From Simiduia curdlanivorans (lineage in GTDB: Bacteria > Pseudomonadota > Gammaproteobacteria > Pseudomonadales > Cellvibrionaceae): a DNA stretch of 64,000 nucleotides. A program made the position numbers and the translations under genes. This document shows positions 16,551 through 23,990 of the stretch, piece by piece. Under the pieces are notes generated by a model. It was not told where the DNA came from. It did not search any database and saw only the letters and a list, made by a program, of their open reading frames with translations. Each line of letters begins with the position of its first letter. Within the stretch, counting starts at the first letter, position 1. Where the stretch lies: assembly GCF_030409605.1 (NCBI RefSeq), contig NZ_JAUFQG010000006.1:682001-746000 (forward strand), in the 5' to 3' direction.

Positions 16551-17942
16551 GTGAAATTACTGATTGCCATCACGCTGACGCTGCTACTCTCGAGCCAGCC
16601 CAGTTTCGGTAACGAACTTAATAGCACCGAATGTCACTTAAAAGCCCTGCCCGACCTCGCCCAGTGCTTCAGCCTCGAGCGCTTAGAAAACCCCAAAGAC
16701 CCGAACAGTAAAACCTTCACCCTGCATGCGGCTCGGTTAAATGCACTGACGCCCAGTCAAAAGTCACCCTTGGTTTTCTTGGCCGGCGGGCCAGGGCAAT
16801 CTGCCATCGAGGTGGGCGGTCAAGTGGGGCTGGTATTAAAAGCGCTGCTCGCAGATCGCGATATCGTATTCCTTGAGCAACGGGGCACGGGCAGCAGTAA
16901 CGGCTTCAAATGCGAAGCGGAAAACGAAGACATTTACGCCGACCTTTTCAATGCCTCCATCAGCCAAACTTTAGCTAAAACCTGCATTGAAAATTTTTCC
17001 GGCGATTTAAGCCAATACAACACGCCCAATGCTATTGATGACTTTGCCGCGATGGTAGTGGCCATGGGTTATGGCAAAATTAATCTGTACGGCGGCTCCT
17101 ACGGCACGCGCGCGGCCTTGGTGTTTATGCGCGCCTACCCAGACTTAATTGATAGCGTTGTGTTAGACAGCATTGCGCCCGTGCAAACCATTGTTGGCCC
17201 CTTTGCCAGCCACGGTTATCGCGCCCTAAACCTTTTATTTGACGAGTGCGAAGCGACGCCAACGTGCAACAATTCGTTTCCACAACTGCGTCAGCACTAC
17301 TGGGAACTTTGGCAGCAAGTTAAACGAGCACCGATCGACACCACCATTTTTCACCCCACCAGTTTGCAAACACAGCGTTTTCAACTCGATACCAGCAAAT
17401 TGTTTCAACTCACCATCAGCAACCTCTACAGTCAACAACAGCGGCAATTGTTGCCGATCGTTATCAGCCAAGCCCAGCAGCAAAACTACGCACCCCTGGC
17501 AGGGCTACTCGCGGCCGGTGGCGATAACAGTATTTACACAGGTTTAATGGCAAACATTATCTGCAATGAAGACATTCGTCGCGCTACACCGGCACAACTG
17601 CAACAAGATACCAACACGCCCTTTGGCGATGTGTCGGTAAAATTTTGGCAAAGCCTGTGCGAAACTTGGCCTGAGTACAGGCTCGATGACAACCATTATC
17701 TTCCGGTAAAAAGCGATATTCCCGTGCTCGCGTTATCGGGCGAGCTCGACCCTGTCACACCGCCGGCTTGGGGCAATATTGCAGTTGAACACTTGCCCAA
17801 TGCCACTCACCTGATAGCCAAAAATGCCGGCCATATCGTGGGTTTAAAAGGTTGTGGCCCCAAACTGGTTCGGCAGTTTTTTAAACCACCCGAACCAACC
17901 CCTCGACAATGCCGAGTGCCTAGCAACATTGCCGACGGTTAG
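16551..17942 (+). CDS. Exported alpha/beta hydrolase, S33 tripeptidyl-aminopeptidase type
   Basis: A 463-residue protein starting at GTG with AAGGAT upstream and carrying a signal peptide (SSQPSFG-NE). The oxyanion region is VFLAGGPGQSA and the nucleophile elbow is YGGSYGTRAALVF. The Asp lies in SGELDPVTPP and the His in AKNAGHIVG. The C-terminal half has the TAP-like domain seen in secreted prolyl and tripeptidyl aminopeptidases. Cysteines (NSTECHL, LAQCFSL, FKCEAE, TCIEN, ECEATPTC) suggest disulphides outside the cytoplasm. It lies 85 bases upstream of the ABC pair on the same strand; such hydrolases are often adjacent to NatAB-like exporters. Confidence 0.9.
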   Translation: MKLLIAITLTLLLSSQPSFGNELNSTECHLKALPDLAQCFSLERLENPKDPNSKTFTLHAARLNALTPSQKSPLVFLAGGPGQSAIEVGGQVGLVLKALLADRDIVFLEQRGTGSSNGFKCEAENEDIYADLFNASISQTLAKTCIENFSGDLSQYNTPNAIDDFAAMVVAMGYGKINLYGGSYGTRAALVFMRAYPDLIDSVVLDSIAPVQTIVGPFASHGYRALNLLFDECEATPTCNNSFPQLRQHYWELWQQVKRAPIDTTIFHPTSLQTQRFQLDTSKLFQLTISNLYSQQQRQLLPIVISQAQQQNYAPLAGLLAAGGDNSIYTGLMANIICNEDIRRATPAQLQQDTNTPFGDVSVKFWQSLCETWPEYRLDDNHYLPVKSDIPVLALSGELDPVTPPAWGNIAVEHLPNATHLIAKNAGHIVGLKGCGPKLVRQFFKPPEPTPRQCRVPSNIADG

Positions 17943-18027
17943 ATTTATGCGCAGTATTAATGCCCATTAATTAGCGATCATTACACAGCCTTCCCATGAC
18001 GCCAAAACACGTAGGAAAGATGACACC

Positions 18028-18762
18028 ATGTTAAACGTGCAATCGCTGACCAAACATTTCGGTAAACTTCGCGCTTTAGACAACATGAGCTTTTCCGCAC
18101 TCGACGGCGAGATCACGGGCATATTAGGGCCTAATGGCGCGGGGAAAACCACCGCCTTGCGCATTCTCTACGGGCTATTAAAAACGGAATCAGGCCAAGC
18201 CTATGTCGATGACATTGATGTGGCAGTGCGCCCCATTGAAGCGCGCAAACGCCTGGGCGTATTTCCCGATAAGTTTGGCCTATATGAACGTTTAACGGCG
18301 TTTGAGCAGATTAATTATTTCGCCGGGCTGCACGGGCTGCATGGCGCTGAAGGCAAAGCCGCTACGCACAACATCATCACCCAATTAGCGCTAGAAGATA
18401 TTGCACAGCGCAGGAGCCAAGGTTTCTCACAGGGCCAGCGCATGAAGGTGACCTTAGCGCAGGCGCTGGTGCACAGACCGCAAAATTTGGTGCTGGACGA
18501 ACCAACGCGCGGGCTAGATGTTATGAGCACCCGTATCCTGCGCGAGCAACTCAAAAACCTGCGCGATGCCGGTCACTGCATTTTATTTTCCAGCCACGTC
18601 ATGCAAGAAGTTGCGGCGCTCTGCGATAAGGTCATTATTGTCGCCCAAGGCAAAGTAATTGCCACAGGCACACCGCAGCAACTGTGCGAACAAACGGGTG
18701 AAACGCAGTTAGAAGAAGCCTTTGTAAAACTCATTGGTAGCGACGAGGGCATTGCCGCATGA
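18028..18762 (+). CDS. natA: ABC transporter ATP-binding protein, NatA-like
   Basis: A 244-residue ATPase with Walker A GPNGAGKTT, an ABC signature of the form FSQGQRMK, Walker B LVLDEPTRGLDV and the switch His in FSSHVMQE. It would drive the membrane partner encoded immediately downstream, where the start codon overlaps this stop (ATGA). By similarity the pair resembles the NatAB Na+ efflux type, but substrate is not determined by the ATPase. The gene symbol is therefore given with reserve. Confidence 0.9.
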   Translation: MLNVQSLTKHFGKLRALDNMSFSALDGEITGILGPNGAGKTTALRILYGLLKTESGQAYVDDIDVAVRPIEARKRLGVFPDKFGLYERLTAFEQINYFAGLHGLHGAEGKAATHNIITQLALEDIAQRRSQGFSQGQRMKVTLAQALVHRPQNLVLDEPTRGLDVMSTRILREQLKNLRDAGHCILFSSHVMQEVAALCDKVIIVAQGKVIATGTPQQLCEQTGETQLEEAFVKLIGSDEGIAA

Positions 18763-19925
18763 ATCGCATTTTCTACACTCTGCTCCATAAAGAAATTATC
18801 GACGCCTTAAGGGATAGGCGCGCACTCATGGGCGCACTCCTCTACGCCTTTTTTGGCCCTTTGGTACTGGCCGCGGCGCTCAACTTTGCCATCTCAAATA
18901 ATGAAGAAGAGCTATCTCTGTATATTGCCATAGAGGGCGCAGCGAACGCGCCGGTTTTAGTCGAGCGCCTTGCACAGCAACGCATTTTTCAGCTCGGCAC
19001 AGGCACTGAGAGCGACGAAAAGCGCTGGCGCGACAAGCCAATCACGCTGGTGATTCCCGATGATTATCAAAGCCAAATAGAACAAGCAAAAGCGCTGGCG
19101 CTGGTGTTAAAAATCAATCAAGCCGATAAAAATCGACAGGCAGCTAGCCATCGTATCAGAGCCGTGTTGCAACAATACGCCAACGAAGTAGCAACCTATC
19201 GGTTGGTATTGCGCGGCATTGATGCACATTTGCTTAATCCCTTTTCCATTGAGCTACAAGATCAAGCCAGCGCCCAGGAAAAGAGCGGTATCGTGATGGG
19301 TATGCTCGCGGTATTCGTGCTGATGAGCGTGTTTGTCTCGAGCACAAGCATCGCCATAGATACCTCAGCGGGCGAGCGCGAGCGACATTCGCTCGAACTT
19401 ATTCTGACCCAACCCATATCGACCCAACAACTGATCGGCGCAAAACTGATCGCTGTTGCCATGCTCGGCACCTTGGGCGCACTACTTACCCTGTGCATCA
19501 CCTCTGTGGTGATGGGTTTCGTGCCCTTGGCTAAAATGGGCATCGGCTTTGAACTCGAACCGCTCACCATCGCCACTATCATGCTGGCGTTATTGCCCTT
19601 GGCTTTTTTTGCCGCCGCGTTTCAATTATTTTGCGCCTTTCAGGCGCGCAGTTTTAAGGAAGCGCAATCTTATATTTCACTCACTATTATGGTGCCGCTC
19701 ACCATACCCTTCGCCATTCAATTCATGCCCCACAAGCCGGAGTGGATCGACTGGGTGCCAGTGGCCAGCCAAAGTAATCTGATTGAAACCATTGCCAAAG
19801 GCCAAGCCATAGATCTGCTAGCCACCGCAACTGGCGCGGCGTTGACACTGGCGCTAGCGGCGCTGCTAGCGCTTTGGTTGACGCGTGCGCTCAAGTCAGA
19901 GAAAACCATTTTGTCTTTGAGCTAG
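18759..19925 (+). CDS. natB: ABC transporter permease, NatB-like
   Basis: A 388-residue ABC-2 type permease. It begins with LLHKEIIDALRDRRALMGAL, has one N-terminal helix, an extracytoplasmic domain (about residues 45-165) and then five or six helices. The family motif SAGERERHSLELILTQPIS lies in the first cytoplasmic loop after helix two. It overlaps the ATPase by four bases and forms an exporter with it. NatB relatives extrude Na+; other ABC-2 permeases of this shape export small molecules. Confidence 0.88.
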   Translation: MNRIFYTLLHKEIIDALRDRRALMGALLYAFFGPLVLAAALNFAISNNEEELSLYIAIEGAANAPVLVERLAQQRIFQLGTGTESDEKRWRDKPITLVIPDDYQSQIEQAKALALVLKINQADKNRQAASHRIRAVLQQYANEVATYRLVLRGIDAHLLNPFSIELQDQASAQEKSGIVMGMLAVFVLMSVFVSSTSIAIDTSAGERERHSLELILTQPISTQQLIGAKLIAVAMLGTLGALLTLCITSVVMGFVPLAKMGIGFELEPLTIATIMLALLPLAFFAAAFQLFCAFQARSFKEAQSYISLTIMVPLTIPFAIQFMPHKPEWIDWVPVASQSNLIETIAKGQAIDLLATATGAALTLALAALLALWLTRALKSEKTILSLS

Positions 19926-19954
19926 ACTTCAATAAAACCTTGTAGGTACACCTG

Positions 19955-20377
19955 ATGATCTCGCTTAAAACTCAACCCTCCAAGCAAAGCGTTGTCGCGT
20001 TTATCCAGCGCCTCGAGCACGCGGTGCGACGGTCGGACGCATTGCAGTTATTAACGATTTTTCAGGATATTACCAGGGAAAAACCGGTCTTGTGGGGCGA
20101 CAGTATCATCGGCTTTGGCAACTACCTCCACACAACCCTAAGCGGCGATAGTTACCCTTGGTTTTACACCGGGTTTTCACCGCGTAAACAAAACCTGACA
20201 CTGTATATCAATTGCTCACTCAATGATGTGACGCCTCTACTCGCCGCACTAGGAAAACATAAAACGTCGGTCGCCTGTTTGTATATCAATAAATTAGCCG
20301 ACGTTGATATTGCGGTTTTGAGGCAGCTCATCGCGAGCGAGTTTGCTCATCGCCAAGGCAAGAATCAATCTTGTTAG
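19955..20377 (+). CDS. DUF1801 family protein
   Basis: A 140-residue cytoplasmic protein matching DUF1801 (YdhG-like). It has KPVLWGDSIIGFGNY, PWFYTGFSPRKQNLTLYI and LGKHKTSVACLYINKLADVD, all diagnostic segments of the family. It shows no enzyme motif. It follows natB by 29 bases but is unrelated to transport; read-through from natAB is possible. The family has no settled function. Confidence 0.85.
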   Translation: MISLKTQPSKQSVVAFIQRLEHAVRRSDALQLLTIFQDITREKPVLWGDSIIGFGNYLHTTLSGDSYPWFYTGFSPRKQNLTLYINCSLNDVTPLLAALGKHKTSVACLYINKLADVDIAVLRQLIASEFAHRQGKNQSC

Positions 20378-20450
20378 CTAGCCAGTTTATGGTGTGCAAC
20401 TTCGTGCTATAGTCTTGACTTGTGCCGGCCACTGGCGGTAGAGTGCGCGC

Positions 20451-20643
20451 ACATCAAGAGAGTGGCTGACGCCAACGCCAACCTGCCGAATCTGGGCAAG
20501 GTGGTACTCGAACCAACTTACTGGCAGTTAACTGCAAGTAACGCGGAACGAGATGCGGTCTGAAAAACTTCAGACAATCATGCAGAAATAGCTAGCACAA
20601 AGTACCTAGCTAACCGTCAGCCCTCACCTAAGAGGGTTTTTTT
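20451..20643 (+). ncRNA. Candidate structured small RNA with own promoter and terminator
   Basis: A gene-free region with strong RNA features. A possible promoter is TTGACT (20415-20420), 18 bases, TAGAGT (20439-20444). GGCTGACG (20464-20471) pairs perfectly with CGTCAGCC (20615-20622), closing a domain of about 160 nt. Inside are three good hairpins: TTACTgGCAGT-TA-ACTGCaAGTAA (20518-20541), GTCTGAA/TTCAGAC with loop AAAC (20558-20575) and TAGCTAG/CTAGCTA (20589-20612). A terminator CCCTC/GAGGG plus T7 (20621-20643) ends it and overlaps the closing stem by two bases, so it could alternatively be a leader of the 20734 gene. It does not resemble 6S, tmRNA, RNase P, SRP RNA or a riboswitch class that I can recall. 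Confidence 0.55.
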
Positions 20644-20733
20644 ATGTGTTTTTTATCTGTAAACAATCTATTCCGAATGTGTAGCTGATAGTGCTTTATA
20701 CCTATCCTTACTCATTTTTTTGGAATTTTTGAC

Positions 20734-21099
20734 ATGCCACTGCACGCTATCTCATCACAACTTTTAGGCCACGCAGCAAAGCCTGCGCACACCTTTACCG
20801 ATCACTTTGTAGGCCAGCAACACCCCTTTTTCGGTATCACCAGCCAGCGCTGCCACACCCTGCTGAAACTGTCCAACTGGCAACAAAAGGGTATTCTTGA
20901 GGGGCACAACTATATTTTTGTGGCGCCAGCTTTTCAGGCCAAGGGCCGGCTAAAAGGTTATTGCATTAATCACTGGTCGCAGGAAACCCATGGTTTCGTT
21001 AGCCAAACCTTCGTCACAGAATTGCGCTTAGCCTTGGTACTGGCAAACAGTTTGGCCCAGGGGTTACGAATGTCTAGCTACAGACGCTTGGCCGCCTGA
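20734..21099 (+). CDS. Hypothetical protein of 121 residues
   Basis: I do not recognise a family. It is a soluble, His- and Gln-rich protein of mixed composition. It has an aromatic central segment (HNYIFVAPAFQAKGRLKGYCINHW) and a C-terminal amphipathic helix (TFVTELRLALVLANSLAQGL). Coding bias is like its neighbours. The start has no strong Shine-Dalgarno; an AT-rich stretch with TTGGAATTT precedes it. It lies 91 bases after the terminator of the candidate small RNA and is convergent with the first TonB-dependent receptor. Confidence 0.5.
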   Translation: MPLHAISSQLLGHAAKPAHTFTDHFVGQQHPFFGITSQRCHTLLKLSNWQQKGILEGHNYIFVAPAFQAKGRLKGYCINHWSQETHGFVSQTFVTELRLALVLANSLAQGLRMSSYRRLAA

Positions 21100-21160
21100 C
21101 ATTACACCCTTAGGGCAAAGCTCCGAACAATTCACGCCTTAAAATGACCGGTATAAAAAA

Positions 21161-21205
21161 AGCCCTCGCTCCCAATAACTGCAGCAGCTATTGGAACCGA
21201 GGGCT
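21161..21205 (-). terminator. Rho-independent terminator of the TonB-dependent receptor at 21224
   Basis: Stem AGCCCTCG/CGAGGGCT extended inward by CCAATA/TATTGG. On the minus strand a run of seven T follows. It lies just after the receptor stop. Confidence 0.85.
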
Positions 21206-21223
21206 CGATAACGCTATCCCTTA

Positions 21224-23815
21224 CTAAAAGCTGGCGTTTGCCCGCAAATACCAGTAAGAGCCATTAAAGCCGAAGGGCGACGTTACCGCATACTGCTGAC
21301 CTAAAAAGTTTAGCGTGCCATTAGCTTCCTTATCTGGGTATTCATCCGTGATGTTTTCCCCACCAATGGATACCGAGTAATTGTCGTTTATATCCAGCGT
21401 AAACTGCACGTCCACTAGAATTGCACCACCGTAGCTAGCGGCATCAGATGCATCGCCAGGGCCAAATAAACCGCCTGTACTAGACCAGCCATCGTAGCGG
21501 TTGAAGCGCAGCAAACTGCTAAGCTCCATGCCGGCAACAGGCTGAACAAAATCAAAACTTAATACCGTGCTGTGATTGGGAATTTGATTTTCCAGATCAT
21601 AGACTCTACCTGCATCAATGGTGCCCGCAGCCACATCAGAAACTTCCTGCGTGTTGTAGTTATGGCGGAAATCAATATCCAAATTACCGCCACCTATTTG
21701 GTGACCCGAGTGAATATTTAGATCAATACCGGAAACCGTCGAGGTAAATGCGTTAACAAAATAATTGCCATTGCTTCCCACCAAAAGATTCGCATCGGGA
21801 ATACCGGCATCGACCAACAACTGCAGTTCATCCGCGCCAATGGTAAAGCTCTTCAGCGCCAATCGGTCATTAATTTCAATATTGTAGTAATCCAAGGTGA
21901 CGTTGATGTTATCCATTGGCGTGTAAACCAAGCCCAAGGTGTAACTCACCGATTCTTCTGGCACCAGTTCTATCGCGCCCAACGCGCTGGCGATGGGGTG
22001 ACTTACGGGGTAAGTGCCACTGGGCACAAGATTGCCCGAGGAATCAGACGTCGTGGTGACGTTTAAGGTATTCACCTGACCCGGGGTTGGCGCGCGGAAG
22101 CCCGTGCTAACTGTGCCACGTAAAGCAAAGTTATCGCTCACGTCAAAACGGGTCGACAACTTATAGTCGAGAGTTGAGTCATAGGCGTCGGAATCTTCGT
22201 AGCGCAAAGCAATAGCGCCGGACCAACGTTCGGTAATATCGGTTTCCAAATCCACATAGGCACCGTAGCTATCGTTTTCAAAAGATCCCGCCGACTCAGT
22301 TGGGAAGCCTTGGAAGCCATCCGATCCAACACCGAATTGTGCATAGGTTGGGCCTACCGCGATAGACGCCGCATCGCCCGCACCTATCTTGTAAGTTTCA
22401 TTTCGCCATTCGACACCAAAGCCCAAGTTAAGCGGCGAGTCGTCCCAGGTTTTGACAAAATCGGCATTCACGCTGCTTTCTTGTTGGGTCAAGGTGCCTG
22501 GGTTAAACGTAGTGGGCGAAAGACGTCCCAAGCTTGGGTTAATACTATCTTCCAATACATAGGCGACCTCATTCTCGGCAGTGCTGCCACGTAGATCCCA
22601 GGTTAGATTCGGATTGAATTCACCTTTGGCGCCAAATACCAACGAGTAATCACTGATATCAGCACCGAACAATGGGCTATAGCCACCCGGAAATTGCGTG
22701 TGGATAGGGTTGAGTAGCGCATAACCGCTGATACTCGTGCTGTCTTCGGTTAAATAATCGGCTGGGTCTAAGCCGCGACCAAGAATTTCGCTAATTAGCG
22801 CATTACTCGCGCCGTCTGCAATGCCGTCACTGTTAGCGTCGATCATCAACGTGGTGCGCGGCGGGTTGGCAATATTGTCGGCGGCGGTGGGCAGCACGGG
22901 GCCACGGTAGAAAAAGCCAGACAGGGTTTGCGTATCCATATAGCTCGCGTGGCCATACAGGGTTACTTTGTCATTGAGGTCATAACCCGTATTAACGAAT
23001 AGTTTTACCGACTCAATATCTGGGTCGCCCCAGCGCTGACCAAAACCGTTATAGGGCACCTGATCGGCACCAACAATCTCGGCAATAGCGGCAGCGTCTG
23101 GCCTGGCTGTACCACGACTCGTGATTTCAGAATTGTTGTACTCGGCAGTAACGTTGACAAAGCCCTGCTCACCCAGCGCAAAACCGGCATTGGCCGCCAG
23201 CGCTGTCCGCGCGCCATCACCCTCAGAGTACTCACCGTATTGGCCACTTAAACTAAAACCTTCATTGGCGTCGTCTAACACCAAATTGACAACACCGGCG
23301 ATAGCGTCTGAACCGTACTGCGCCGACGCGCCATCGCGCAACACTTCAACACGCTTAATCGCGGCCGAAGGGAATGCAGAAAAATCCACGCCTTGCGAAC
23401 CTTGGTTCACCGTGCCGAGGGGTGCCAGCTGTAAATTCACCAGTGCAGAGCGATGCCGACGACTGCCGTTAACCAGCACGAGGGTGTGATCTGGCGATAG
23501 GTTCCGCAGCGTTACCGGCCGCACAAACGCGGTGCCGTCGGCAATAGGAAAACGCTGGGTGTTGAGCGAGGGCATCACTTTCGTCAATGAATCGGTTAAA
23601 TCGGTGGCACCTTGCTTACTGAATATCGAGCCACTTAATACGTCGATCGGAGAGAGTGTTTCCGTTGGCGACTGGCCCTCTTTACGGGTACCAATAGTCA
23701 CCACCTCCTCAAGCAACTCTAAGCTCTCACCCTGCTGGGCAAAGCTGGGTTGTGCTATCACACCGGTCACCGCCAGTGCTAACAAGGATGGTTTCAAAGC
23801 CTGTATCTTTTTCAT
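21224..23815 (-). CDS. TonB-dependent receptor (paralogue 1, no STN domain)
   Basis: An 863-residue outer-membrane receptor with a signal peptide (IAQPSFA-QQ), a TonB-box-like LLEEVVTIGTR, a plug domain (about residues 50-165) with VLVNGSRRHRSALV and VEVLRDGASAQYGSDAI, and a 22-strand barrel ending in aromatic YWYLRANASF. The ATG at 23815 is preferred because TTGGAG lies six bases upstream. It shares the C-terminal SPFGFNGSYWY pattern with the next two receptors, so the three arose by duplication. The ligand is unknown (siderophore, cobalamin or an oligosaccharide are possible). As the last gene before a terminator it may be transcribed with, or separately from, the upstream receptors. Confidence 0.93.
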   Translation of the reverse strand: MKKIQALKPSLLALAVTGVIAQPSFAQQGESLELLEEVVTIGTRKEGQSPTETLSPIDVLSGSIFSKQGATDLTDSLTKVMPSLNTQRFPIADGTAFVRPVTLRNLSPDHTLVLVNGSRRHRSALVNLQLAPLGTVNQGSQGVDFSAFPSAAIKRVEVLRDGASAQYGSDAIAGVVNLVLDDANEGFSLSGQYGEYSEGDGARTALAANAGFALGEQGFVNVTAEYNNSEITSRGTARPDAAAIAEIVGADQVPYNGFGQRWGDPDIESVKLFVNTGYDLNDKVTLYGHASYMDTQTLSGFFYRGPVLPTAADNIANPPRTTLMIDANSDGIADGASNALISEILGRGLDPADYLTEDSTSISGYALLNPIHTQFPGGYSPLFGADISDYSLVFGAKGEFNPNLTWDLRGSTAENEVAYVLEDSINPSLGRLSPTTFNPGTLTQQESSVNADFVKTWDDSPLNLGFGVEWRNETYKIGAGDAASIAVGPTYAQFGVGSDGFQGFPTESAGSFENDSYGAYVDLETDITERWSGAIALRYEDSDAYDSTLDYKLSTRFDVSDNFALRGTVSTGFRAPTPGQVNTLNVTTTSDSSGNLVPSGTYPVSHPIASALGAIELVPEESVSYTLGLVYTPMDNINVTLDYYNIEINDRLALKSFTIGADELQLLVDAGIPDANLLVGSNGNYFVNAFTSTVSGIDLNIHSGHQIGGGNLDIDFRHNYNTQEVSDVAAGTIDAGRVYDLENQIPNHSTVLSFDFVQPVAGMELSSLLRFNRYDGWSSTGGLFGPGDASDAASYGGAILVDVQFTLDINDNYSVSIGGENITDEYPDKEANGTLNFLGQQYAVTSPFGFNGSYWYLRANASF

Positions 23816-23990
23816 TGTTTGCTCCAATTTTTTATTTTGTTTTTATAACAGCTGTGTTGTAACTAAAACGCCCTCTTTCGAAGGCGCGGTAAGATTTAGT
23901 AAATCAATAGGGTGAAGTTACTTAGAAAAGGACGCACATGCCAGACTGGCCACGGGCGTCCATCCGTATTACAAAAACACACGTGTTTGT

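Noticed and set aside
20425..20445. GCCACTG, a cobalamin-riboswitch-like word before the candidate small RNA
   Set aside because: None of the other conserved cobalamin boxes is present and it falls between the proposed -35 and -10; chance match.
20495..20520. GGTTCGAGTACC on the minus strand, resembling a tRNA T-arm
   Set aside because: No acceptor stem, anticodon arm or D-arm at the correct distances.
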